A stretch of 64,000 nucleotides of DNA from Arthrobacter sp. YN (lineage in GTDB: Bacteria; Actinomycetota; Actinomycetes; Actinomycetales; Micrococcaceae): positions 3,658,001 through 3,722,000 of the forward strand of contig NZ_CP022436.1 in the NCBI RefSeq assembly GCF_002224285.1, given 5' to 3'. Each line of letters begins with the position of its first letter. Within the stretch, counting starts at the first letter, position 1. Of this stretch, positions 1 through 8,700 are shown one piece after another. The position numbers and the translations under genes were made by a program. Under the pieces are notes generated by a model. The model did no database searches and was not told where the DNA came from. It saw only the letters and a program-made list of their open reading frames with translations.

Positions 1-226
1 GTGCCGTGTGGATGTCCACGCGGACACGGTCACGGGTGCGCTCGATCTCGACCTTGGCGATGCCTGCGCGCTCCATGCCGGTGGACATGAGCTGACGGAT
101 CTTGATGTCCTCGCGGACGAAGTCCTTGTAGCGCTGTCCGGGCTTGGTGCTGTCAGCGAACCAGTGCGAAACGTGGTCGGTGGTGATGCCGAGTCGGAAC
201 CCGTGCGGGTTTACTTTCTGTCCCAC
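1..226 (-). CDS. rpsC: 30S ribosomal protein S3, N-terminal part (runs off window)
   Basis: Only the first 75 codons are present; the rest lies beyond the left edge. The visible protein opens with the S3 hallmark [13 protein letters not shown] and reaches the segment [13 protein letters not shown]3 sits at the mRNA entry site of the small subunit. The start is GTG at 226-224, placed directly after the TAA of rplV with no spacer, and a GAGGAGG ribosome site lies inside the end of rplV. The two genes are therefore probably translationally coupled within the S10 operon. Confidence 0.97.
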   Translation of the reverse strand, partial: MGQKVNPHGFRLGITTDHVSHWFADSTKPGQRYKDFVREDIKIRQLMSTGMERAGIAKVEIERTRDRVRVDIHTA

Positions 227-592
227 TTAGCGAGCCTCCTCTTTCTCCGGGGTTGCGACAACCAGCGTGATGTGGCTGGTCCGCTTCCTAATGCGGTAGG
301 CGCGGCCCTGGGCACGCGGCTGGAACCGCTTCATGGTCGGGCCTTCATCAACAAATGCTTCGGTGATGAAGAGGTCGCTGTCGTCGAATGCAACGCCGTC
401 ACGGTCCGCGAGGACACGTGCGTTGGCCATTGCCGACTGAAGTACCTTGAATACCGGCTCCGAAGCTGCCTGGGGGGCAAACTTCAGAATTGCCAGAGCC
501 TCATTCGCTTGCTTACCACGAACAAGGTTGACGACGCGCCGGGCCTTCATAGGCGTTACGCGGATGTGACGCGCAATAGCCTTGGCTTCCAT
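227..592 (-). CDS. rplV: 50S ribosomal protein L22
   Basis: The 121-residue product has the normal L22 length and carries the family core [15 protein letters not shown] near the N-terminus and [13 protein letters not shown] near the C-terminus. L22 binds 23S rRNA, and its beta-hairpin (about residues 85-105) lines the peptide exit tunnel, the site where macrolide-resistance changes occur in other bacteria. I see no obvious deletion or duplication in that loop. The gene lies between rpsS and rpsC in the standard S10 order and abuts rpsC. It starts at ATG 592, about 38 nt after the end of rpsS. Confidence 0.98.
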   Translation of the reverse strand: MEAKAIARHIRVTPMKARRVVNLVRGKQANEALAILKFAPQAASEPVFKVLQSAMANARVLADRDGVAFDDSDLFITEAFVDEGPTMKRFQPRAQGRAYRIRKRTSHITLVVATPEKEEAR

Positions 593-630
593 TGCTTTCC
601 TTCTCTCGTCTAAGACGTAAAGTCAGGCGC

Positions 631-912
631 CTAGCGGCGCTTGCCCTTACGGTCGTCCTTAACATGGCCGCGGAATGTCCGCGTGGGAGCGAATTCGCCG
701 AGCTTGTGCCCGACCATCGACTCTGTGACAAACACCGGGATGTGCTTGCGTCCGTCGTGTACGGCGATCGTGTGCCCGAGCATGTCGGGGATGATCATCG
801 AACGGCGGGACCAGGTCTTGATGACGTTCTTGGTGCCCTTATCGTTTTCCCGTGCGACCTTCACAAAGAGGTGCTGGTCAACGAAAGGACCTTTTTTCAG
901 GCTGCGTGGCAT
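631..912 (-). CDS. rpsS: 30S ribosomal protein S19
   Basis: The product has 93 residues and starts [15 protein letters not shown], the S19 signature. A second conserved block is [13 protein letters not shown] near residues 65-80. S19 sits in the head of the 30S subunit and takes part in the bridges to the 50S. It lies 12 nt downstream of rplB, in the usual order rplB-rpsS-rplV. The ATG start at 912 fits the family N-terminus exactly. Confidence 0.98.
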   Translation of the reverse strand: MPRSLKKGPFVDQHLFVKVARENDKGTKNVIKTWSRRSMIIPDMLGHTIAVHDGRKHIPVFVTESMVGHKLGEFAPTRTFRGHVKDDRKGKRR

Positions 913-924
913 GTGTCCAGGCTC

Positions 925-1764
925 CTATCGCTTGTTCTTGCCAGTACGGCGGCGACGAACAATAAGCTTGTCGCTCTCTTTGTTCGGACGGCGGGTACGG
1001 CCCTCGGGCTTGCCGTTCGGGTTAACCGGGTGACGTCCACCGGAAGTCTTACCTTCACCACCACCGTGCGGGTGGTCAACCGGGTTCATGGCTACACCAC
1101 GGACGGTCGGGCGAACGCCCTTCCAGCGCATGCGGCCGGCCTTGCCCCAGTTGATGTTCGACTGCTCGGCGTTGCCGACCTCGCCGACGGTTGCGCGGCA
1201 GCGCACGTCAACGTTGCGGATTTCGCCGGAGGGCAGACGCAACTGTGCGAAGCGGCCTTCCTTGGCAACGAGCTGTACCGAAGCACCTGCGGAACGTGCC
1301 ATCTTGGCGCCGCCACCCGGACGCAGTTCAACTGCGTGGATTACGGTACCAACCGGGATGTTGCGCAGCGGCAGGTTGTTGCCCGGCTTGATGTCAGCGT
1401 CAGGACCAGCCTCGACGAAGTCACCCTGGGACAGCTTGTTAGGAGCGATGATGTAACGCTTGGTGCCATCAACGTAGTGCAGGAGTGCGATGCGAGCCGT
1501 ACGGTTCGGGTCGTACTCGATTTCGGCAACGCGGGCGTTGATGCCGTCCTTGTCGTGACGACGGAAGTCGATCAGACGGTACTGGCGCTTGTGCCCACCA
1601 CCCTTGTGACGGGTGGTGATCTTACCGGAGTTGTTACGGCCGCCTGTTTTGTGCAGGGGACGCAGCAACGACTTTTCCGGAGTCGATCGCGTGATTTCAG
1701 CAAAGTCGGCTACGCTCGAGCCACGACGGCCCGGGGTAGTCGGCTTGTATTTACGGATTCCCAT
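925..1764 (-). CDS. rplB: 50S ribosomal protein L2
   Basis: The 279-residue protein shows the L2 N-terminal OB-like part ([14 protein letters not shown]) and the C-terminal SH3-like part ending in a basic tail. The signature [13 protein letters not shown] around residues 226-238 contains the histidine needed for peptidyl-transferase assembly. L2 supports subunit association and the catalytic core of the 50S. The length is typical of actinobacteria. The start ATG at 1764 lies 29 nt after rplW. Confidence 0.98.
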   Translation of the reverse strand: MGIRKYKPTTPGRRGSSVADFAEITRSTPEKSLLRPLHKTGGRNNSGKITTRHKGGGHKRQYRLIDFRRHDKDGINARVAEIEYDPNRTARIALLHYVDGTKRYIIAPNKLSQGDFVEAGPDADIKPGNNLPLRNIPVGTVIHAVELRPGGGAKMARSAGASVQLVAKEGRFAQLRLPSGEIRNVDVRCRATVGEVGNAEQSNINWGKAGRMRWKGVRPTVRGVAMNPVDHPHGGGEGKTSGGRHPVNPNGKPEGRTRRPNKESDKLIVRRRRTGKNKR

Positions 1765-1793
1765 AATTTATTTCCTCGTTAAAGTGGTCTCCG

Positions 1794-2099
1794 CTACGCG
1801 AGCGGACCGCCGAAGATGTCGATTGTGCCTTCTTTGAGGGTGACAATTGCACGCTTGGTGCTCTTGCGCTGGCCCCAGCCGAATTTGGTGCGCTTGCGCT
1901 TACCGGCACGGTTGATGGTGTTGATCGAGTCAACCTTGACCGAGAAGATCTTCTCAACGGCCAATTTGATCTCGGTCTTGTTCGAGCGAGGGTCCACCAG
2001 GAAGGTGTACTTGCCTTCGTCGATCAGACCGTAGCTCTTTTCCGAAACGACGGGTGCAAGCACGACGTCGCGCGGGTCCTTGATGGTGGTTACGCTCAC
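1794..2099 (-). CDS. rplW: 50S ribosomal protein L23
   Basis: The product of 101 residues contains the L23 segments [19 protein letters not shown] (N-terminal) and [21 protein letters not shown]23 lies at the tunnel exit and is the docking site for trigger factor and SRP. The start codon is GTG at 2099. It overlaps the TGA of rplD by four bases (GTGA), a typical coupling arrangement. Confidence 0.98.
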   Translation of the reverse strand: MSVTTIKDPRDVVLAPVVSEKSYGLIDEGKYTFLVDPRSNKTEIKLAVEKIFSVKVDSINTINRAGKRKRTKFGWGQRKSTKRAIVTLKEGTIDIFGGPLA

Positions 2100-2713
2100 T
2101 TGGAGGCCTCCTCGTTCTTTGCCTTGTCAGCGACGAACGCCTCGAAAGCAGCCTTGGTGAAGACCACGTCGTCGGAGACAAGCACGTCGTAGGTGTTCAG
2201 CTGATCTGCGTACAGAACGTGAACATCCTGGAGGTTGCGCACGGAAAGTGCAGCAACATCGTTGGCGCGCTCGATTACGACGAGCAGGTTCTTGCGCTCA
2301 GTGACGGAGCGCAGCGAAGCCAGTGCGTCCTTGGCGGACGGCTTGGTGCCGGCTACCAGTTCAGCGATGACGTGGATGCGGCCGTTGCGGGCGCGGTCAG
2401 ACAGGGCGCCGCGGAGTGCAGCAGCCTTCATCTTCTTGGGGGTGCGCTGGCTGTAGTCACGAGGGGTCGGACCGTGGACAACGCCACCGCCGGTCATGTG
2501 AGGAGCACGGATTGAACCCTGACGGGCGCGGCCGGTGCCCTTCTGCTTGAACGGCTTGCGACCTGCACCGGAAACCTCGGCGCGGGTCTTCGTCTTGTGG
2601 GTACCCTGGCGGGCAGCAGCGAGCTGTGCGACGACGACCTGGTGCAGCAGCGGCACGTTGGTCTGGACGTCGAAGATCTCTGCAGGCAGGTCTACCTTGA
2701 CAGTGCTAGTCAT
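2096..2713 (-). CDS. rplD: 50S ribosomal protein L4
   Basis: The protein is 205 residues long. It has the L4 loop segment [19 protein letters not shown] (about residues 63-81), which extends into the exit tunnel, and the downstream globular domain. In Escherichia coli L4 is also the autogenous regulator of the S10 operon; whether it has that role here cannot be seen. It starts with ATG 4 nt after the rplC stop and overlaps rplW by four bases. Confidence 0.98.
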   Translation of the reverse strand: MTSTVKVDLPAEIFDVQTNVPLLHQVVVAQLAAARQGTHKTKTRAEVSGAGRKPFKQKGTGRARQGSIRAPHMTGGGVVHGPTPRDYSQRTPKKMKAAALRGALSDRARNGRIHVIAELVAGTKPSAKDALASLRSVTERKNLLVVIERANDVAALSVRNLQDVHVLYADQLNTYDVLVSDDVVFTKAAFEAFVADKAKNEEASK

Positions 2714-2717
2714 TGAA

Positions 2718-3368
2718 CTAGGCTCCCTTCACGGCGGTGCGTACGAGTACGACCTGGCCGCGGGCGCCGGGGACGGCACCCTTGATAAGGAGCAGCGACT
2801 TCTCAACGTCAACAGCGTGAACCGTGAGGTTCAGCGTGGTGTGACGTTCGGCGCCCATGCGGCCGGCCATTTTCAGGCCCTTGAAGACGCGGCTCGGGGT
2901 GGATGCGCCACCGATGGAGCCAGGCTTACGGTGGTTCTTGTGGGCACCGTGGGAAGCGCCAACGCCGTGGAAGCCGTGACGCTTCATAACACCGGCGAAG
3001 CCCTTACCCTTTGAGGTGCCGACGACGTCGATCTTCTGGCCGGCTTCGAAGATCTCAACAGAGAGCTCCTGGCCCAGCTCGTAGGATGCGGCGTCTGCGG
3101 TACGCAGTTCGACGACGTGGCGGCGAGGGGTGACGCCGGCCTTTTCAAAGTGACCAGCCAGCGGCTTGGTGACCTTGCGGGGGTCGATCTGGCCGTAGCC
3201 GATCTGTACGGCGACGTAGCCATCTACCTCTGCGTTGCGCAGCTGGGTGATGACGTTGGAGTCAGCCTGGACAACAGTTACCGGGATGAGCTTGTTGTTC
3301 TCGTCCCAGACCTGGGTCATGCCGAGCTTCGTGCCCAGCAGGCCCTTTACGTTACGGGTTGCGGTCAT
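2718..3368 (-). CDS. rplC: 50S ribosomal protein L3
   Basis: The 216-residue product carries [16 protein letters not shown] at the N-terminus and the central extension [20 protein letters not shown] (about residues 133-152), which reaches toward the peptidyl-transferase centre. L3 is an early assembly protein of the 50S. It is the second gene of the S10 operon, 17 nt after rpsJ. The ATG at 3368 matches the usual start. Confidence 0.98.
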   Translation of the reverse strand: MTATRNVKGLLGTKLGMTQVWDENNKLIPVTVVQADSNVITQLRNAEVDGYVAVQIGYGQIDPRKVTKPLAGHFEKAGVTPRRHVVELRTADAASYELGQELSVEIFEAGQKIDVVGTSKGKGFAGVMKRHGFHGVGASHGAHKNHRKPGSIGGASTPSRVFKGLKMAGRMGAERHTTLNLTVHAVDVEKSLLLIKGAVPGARGQVVLVRTAVKGA

Positions 3369-3385
3369 AGTCTCTCAGCACCTCC

Positions 3386-3694
3386 CTAGAGCTTGATTTC
3401 GATGTTCACGTCTGCAGGCAGATCGAGACGCATAAGCGAGTCGACGGCCTTCGGCGTGGGGTCGATGATGTCGATCAGACGCTTGTGAGTACGCATTTCG
3501 AAGTGCTCACGGCTGTCCTTGTACTTGTGAGGAGAGCGAATAACGCAGTAGACGTTCTTCTCTGTGGGCAGCGGCACCGGGCCGACTACCGTTGCGCCTG
3601 CGCGCGTGACCGTCTCAACGATCTTCCGCGCTGAAACATCAATGACCTCGTGGTCATATGACTTCAGCCGGATGCGGATTTTTTGTCCCGCCAT
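3386..3694 (-). CDS. rpsJ: 30S ribosomal protein S10 (NusE)
   Basis: The product is 102 residues, the normal length, beginning [19 protein letters not shown] and ending VNIEIKL. S10 is a head protein of the 30S and, as NusE, links the ribosome to NusG and the antitermination complex. This is the promoter-proximal gene of the S10 operon. The start ATG at 3694 is preceded by a GAAAGAGAG purine stretch. Confidence 0.98.
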
Positions 3695-4088
3695 GTCGCC
3701 TGACTCTCTTTCAGCTAGTGCTGCTCTAGTTAGGGCTGCTCTGTTTACTTACCTGTTGATGTGGCCGCCGAAGCGTTTGAGGATTTACCACCACACGCCG
3801 CACAAACTGAATCCGGATATTCCGGGTTCCTCAACCTGCCGGCGCACCGACCCCCGCGGTCGGGCGTGTCGCGATTTCCACGCAGACTCGACCGCATTCC
3901 ATGGGGTTCAGGGTTATGTTTGGGCTTCAACCTGGACCCTGACACCCGGCATTATCCGGATCGGGACACGAAGAAGCGCTTGAACAACTCATCCAGTATG
4001 GCGGAAATATGAGGCAAAGGCCAATCGGCGGTATAAGGGCCCTCGCAGGACCATTGCCCGGGCGCCTGCGCCTGAGGAAGATGGGTGC
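3695..4088. other. Divergent intergenic region between rpsJ and the GH1 gene
   Basis: About 390 bases hold no convincing gene. The region must contain the S10 operon promoter and leader (minus strand) and the promoter of the GH1 gene (plus strand). I could not assign -35/-10 pairs with confidence. An imperfect palindrome lies at 3809-3829, centred on CCGGATATTCCGG, and could be an operator. A TATAAG hexamer occurs at 4032-4037 on the plus strand without a good -35 partner. Confidence 0.5.
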
Positions 4089-5522
4089 ATGACCGTCCAG
4101 GATTCAGGCTCCGTGGAAGATCTTGCCGCGCGCCTGCGTCCAGGTTTCACCCTGGGGGTGGCGTCGGCGGCTTTCCAGATTGAAGGATCCCTGACCGCTG
4201 ATGGCCGCGGCCCTTCGGGTTGGGACGCCTTCGCGGAAAAGCCGGGAGCAATAGTCGACGGCGACTCCCCCACCGTAGCGTGCGACCATTACAACCGCGC
4301 CGATGAAGACATCGCCTTGATGCAGGAGCTTGGCGTGGACTCCTATCGCTTCTCGCTGTCCTGGCCGAGGATCCAACCCGGCGGCAAGGGCTCCATCAAT
4401 CAACGCGGCCTGGACTTCTACGATCGTCTCATCGACAAACTCCTGGCCGCCGGCATTTCCCCTATGGCCACCTTGTTCCACTGGGACACCCCCTTGGAAC
4501 TGGAGCATGCCGGAGGGTGGATGAACCGCGACACTGCAGAGCGCTTTGCTGTCTATTGCGCCGCCGCGGCAGACCGCTTCGGTGACCGTGTTGATCACTG
4601 GGTCACCATGAACGAGCCCGTGTCAGTCACCGTGCAGGGGTACTCACTGGGAGTACACGCCCCGGGACGGCAATTGCTCTTCGATTCCTTGCCTGCCGCA
4701 CATCATCAATTGCTGGGGCACGGGCTCGCCGTCCAGGCCCTCCGGAACGCCGGCGTCAAAGGGCAGATCGGGGTGTCCAACATGCACTGCCCCGTCGAGT
4801 CCGCCAGCAACAGTCTCGGCGACCGGCTGATGACGCAGGCGCTGGACCTGATCCTCAACCGCATCTATGCCGATGCAATACTGCTGGGCCAATATCCCAA
4901 GCCACCCTGGCCCATGAAGCCCTGGTTCCGCTCACTCGGCACCATCCACGACGGCGATCTTGAACTGATCAGCCAACCTTTGGACTTCTACGGGCTCAAC
5001 TACTACTACCCCGTGAAGGTGGCAGCAGGCCCCGGGCCGGCGGAGATCCCCACCGGAAAGTCACCGGAGATGAGCGAAGTTCCCTTCCATCTGGCCGCCT
5101 ACCAGGAGTATGAAACCACTGGGTTCGGCTGGCCCGTTGCACCGGAGTACCTGGCGCTGCTGCTGCGCCAACTGAAGGACCGGTACGGGGACGCCCTTCC
5201 CCCGGTGTACATCACCGAAGGCGGAGCAAGTTTTCCGGAACCGCCCCACGTTGACGGCCCCCTCCAGGACACCAACCGCATTTCCTACCTGGCTGAGCAC
5301 CTCGGCCACGCCCTGACAGCGACAGGCCCCGGCGGTATTGCCGAGGATGTGGATCTGCGTGGCTACTACGTCTGGACGTTGCTGGACAACTTTGAGTGGG
5401 CAGCCGGGTACTCACAGCGCTTCGGTTTGGTCCATGTGGACTTCCACACCCAGGAACGGACTCCCAAGGAGTCCTATTACTGGTTACGTGCGCTGGAGCG
5501 GGCCCGCTCCCACGAACCGTAG
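4089..5522 (+). CDS. Family 1 glycoside hydrolase (beta-glucosidase type)
   Basis: The 477-residue protein has the complete (beta/alpha)8 GH1 layout. The substrate-binding segment GVASAAFQIEG lies near residue 23, the acid/base motif TMNEP is at 173-177 (Glu176), and the nucleophile segment YITEGG is at 374-379 (Glu377). The C-terminal WTLLDNFEWAAGY is the aglycone/glycone site. Family members hydrolyse beta-glucosides or related sugars in retaining fashion. No signal peptide is visible, so it is probably cytosolic. The usual ITENG motif reads ITEGG here, with both catalytic acids kept. The start at 4089 follows a GAGGAAG ribosome site. No transporter or regulator gene adjoins it, so the substrate cannot be inferred. 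Confidence 0.93.
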   Translation: MTVQDSGSVEDLAARLRPGFTLGVASAAFQIEGSLTADGRGPSGWDAFAEKPGAIVDGDSPTVACDHYNRADEDIALMQELGVDSYRFSLSWPRIQPGGKGSINQRGLDFYDRLIDKLLAAGISPMATLFHWDTPLELEHAGGWMNRDTAERFAVYCAAAADRFGDRVDHWVTMNEPVSVTVQGYSLGVHAPGRQLLFDSLPAAHHQLLGHGLAVQALRNAGVKGQIGVSNMHCPVESASNSLGDRLMTQALDLILNRIYADAILLGQYPKPPWPMKPWFRSLGTIHDGDLELISQPLDFYGLNYYYPVKVAAGPGPAEIPTGKSPEMSEVPFHLAAYQEYETTGFGWPVAPEYLALLLRQLKDRYGDALPPVYITEGGASFPEPPHVDGPLQDTNRISYLAEHLGHALTATGPGGIAEDVDLRGYYVWTLLDNFEWAAGYSQRFGLVHVDFHTQERTPKESYYWLRALERARSHEP

Positions 5523-5557
5523 GCCCCTGACTAGCCCAGCCCTGCTAAAACGGCGGC

Positions 5558-5683
5558 TTACTTGTTCTTGTTGGCACGCCTGATGCGCTTGGCGCGTTCA
5601 ATCTCACTCCGGAAGTTCTTGCGGCCCCACAGCACGCCGCCACCAATGGCGGCAATGACTGCCAGGAAAATCAGGAATTCCAT
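5558..5683 (-). CDS. Small single-pass membrane protein, 41 aa
   Basis: A 41-residue protein starts at ATG 5683, preceded by GAGGAG seven bases upstream. It has one hydrophobic helix at residues 2-24 (MEFLIFLAVIAAIGGGVLWG) and a strongly basic tail of Arg/Lys residues ending NKNK. An upstream extension of the frame to 5884 is rejected because it overlaps the next gene and has no membrane or family features. It lies 28 nt downstream of the large membrane-protein gene on the same strand and may be co-transcribed with it. I do not recognise a function. Confidence 0.7.
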   Translation of the reverse strand: MEFLIFLAVIAAIGGGVLWGRKNFRSEIERAKRIRRANKNK

Positions 5684-5711
5684 ACTGCGCTCCTCTTCGT
5701 AGAATGCCAGA

Positions 5712-8700
5712 TTATCGGATACCGTCCCTGTCCTGTTCCCGCGGGACATTGCCGGACGATGCATTTCCCGGGTAGCCGCCGTCGGGGTGGGCGCTGTCCG
5801 GTGAAGCAGTGCCCCGGTTGACGCCGTCGGGGCTGGCGCTGCCCGGCCCAAAGCTCTGCGGCGGAACACCACCCGGTGCGTCACTTCCGGCAGTTGCCTG
5901 CGGCTTCCGGTTCAGACGCCACACTGCCAGGACAATCAACGCCAGGGCAACCAGCGCAAGCATGGCGAAGGCGTACGAGCGCAGCGCCCACATGACACTG
6001 AGCGCAACGCCCACGGCGCCCCACCACACCATGGCCCTTTCGGCCAGCAGTAATCCGGCGACCAGAAGCACCGCGTGGCCCACCAACACATACAACTGCT
6101 GGGGAGCAGTTCCACCAAAGATGGTCCCCAAGGATGTCAAAGACAGGGCGCCCGCGGCAATGGCGAGCCGAAGCAGGCCTTCCCTCCGCCGCCCTTTCAT
6201 ATAGCGCAGCCCTGCTAAAACAGCCCCGGACACTACGTACCACTGCACCGTCCAGAACCAGTCCGGCCCGGTGTCGCCTACGAACAACACGGCCCGCTGG
6301 AGGGCGGCCAAAGACGCCAGCGCCGCAATTTCTCCAGCAAGCCACTTGCTGTTCGGTATCTCAACAACTACCAGCGCACCGGTCGCGACCACCAGGACAA
6401 AACCTACCCATGATGTCTCGTCGCGGATCATTCCGACGGCGGCCGACGACGCCAGCGCTACGGCCGCTGTTCCCGTCAGTGCGTTTCGCCTCAGGGGCTG
6501 CCCGCCGATTGCTGCTCCGCCGAGCCGCTTCGCCGCGTAAAGAAGCACTGCCGTACCAACACCACCCACCAGCCAAGGTGCGTAGTCGCTCCACACTCCC
6601 GGTGCCATGTCCCTCAGCAAACCTTCGACGGCGGGAACGGCACCAACCAGCGTGGACGGCGCGGCACCAAGGTAAAGGACGGGCAAGTGCTCAACGTGCG
6701 AGGCAGCGAACAGCACAGACGCAAGGACCAGCACCGCCAGCCCGGTCAGGGAGTAGGACACGCCAAGGGTCAACAGACCACCGGCAACTACAAACGTCAT
6801 TGCCGCAATGAACCAGAACCAGCGCTCCGCTACCTGGCCGGCGGCCCGTTGTTCGGGACGGACCGTGGCATGCTGTCCGGGACGGAGCGCAGCACGCGCG
6901 ACCCGGACAACCACGAGCACAGCGGCGAGCCCCAAGAGCACCACCGGTACCTGGGCCCTATCCAGCAGTGGCTGGGACATCCAGGTGCCCGACGGGAACG
7001 TCAAGGACGGACCGGAAGCAATCACACCGCAGACCACGGCAGGGATACCGAAGTATTGGGTTCCCTGGATGCCCAGAAGACGCCAAGCGATCACAGCAGA
7101 GGCCGCGGAGAGTCCCAACTCGATAAGGACCACCCAACGCCCGCCGCCGTCGTAGCTCCCTGCCAGCAGGTAAGCCGCGGGTAGCAGGAGCTGGGCAGCC
7201 AGAGTAGCCCACACCACGGCCTGTTGGAAGGCGATGTCCACCCCACGACTTCTCTGGATCCAGGTCGCAGCATGCTGCAGCACGAGGACCACAGCCATGG
7301 TCATGGAGACCGTGGTGGTCGACTCTGAAAGATCCCCCACCAGCACACCAATGAACGCCAAAGACAAAACACGGAGTCCCAGCATGTAGGCGCCCCGTAC
7401 TAAACGGCCCTTTGTCACTGCCACCATGAAACAGCTGTAGGCCGCGAAAAGTCCCAGCAGAATCTCCACATCCCGCACACTTCCGAGCCGTAGAGCCAGC
7501 AGCAGTACCAAGGCTGTCGGCGCAAAAAGCCACGCTGCCGGATGCCCGCGCAGGACTACACCGCAGAGAAGGGCCGCAAGTGCCGTCGCAATTGCTGCGA
7601 CCCCGGGCTGCCAGCTTCCACGTAGGAGCTGCTCCCCTGCGGCCATGGAAATCGTCAGGACCGTGGCCGTTCCTGCCATCACCGCTACCACCACTCCGGC
7701 GTCGACCATGGACGCGTGGGGAAAGCGCCTGCGGCTGCTTTGCCGCAAGGGAAGGACCAGTTGCACGGCCCCCGCTACAGCTATGACCAAGGCCACCGTG
7801 GGCAGCTCGCCAGCCACACGGAAGCTCCAGCCGTGCCGTATCGCGTCAAAGTAGGCTGAACCAGCCAAGACGGTACCCGCGGCGCGTGCCAGCCACCAAT
7901 AGGACTGGCGGTGGAAGGAAACTGGAATTCGGAAAGCGGTCGCCGCAAAGTACGCGACTGCTACCAGGAGGGCCACGTTGCCCAGTGCCATCGACACCGT
8001 GGCCGATGCCACTGCGCCTGCAACCATGGCCGCGGCCGGGGCAAGAGCCTCACCCAGGGTAGGACGCCAGGACCCGACGCCGGCATTGCTTTGCCGGGTG
8101 GGCGGGAACAACAGAGCACCCGAGGCTACACCGGCGAACAACACCAACAGCACCGCGGTCCCTACGAGGGGATGCCCCGCAGCGCGGTCAACGAACGGCA
8201 GGACGAGCAAGCCCACCACTGCCAGCCCGCCGAATCCAGCAAGGGTCGCCTGTGGAACAAACAGGTGGACTCCCGCACGTTCCAGCCAGGCGCTGACCAT
8301 TTGCTGTACTGCAGCCGCAGCCACGAGTGCCACCAAGGACAGGGCAATCCTGTCCGGGTTGTCCGCAAAGACGCCGGCAACCGCGGTAGGCACGGCCGCC
8401 GTCACGGCGATTCGTGCTGCAAGGACCAATGGCTGACGGAAGGCCGCCGGATGAACAGCCGCACGCACTGACCAGTACAGGGCTGTAGAGGCCAGCAGCG
8501 CCGACACCGGCCAGGCGCCCAGCAGGCCCATGAGCGGCAGGGACACCGCGAGAACGACGCCGGGCGCAAACTCTGTGCCGTTGCCCAGCTTCCAGCCCAC
8601 CACCATGGCGGTCACCATAGCGACAGTGAGCGGAACGTAGACGGGCAACCCGTAAGCCCCGAGGGCCAATACCACCGTCAAGATGGCTGCCGTGACCAGC

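Noticed and set aside
5537..6221. A 15-base match CAGCCCTGCTAAAAC at 5537-5551 and 6207-6221.
   Set aside because: The second copy is inside a coding region, and there are no flanking repeats, so it looks accidental.
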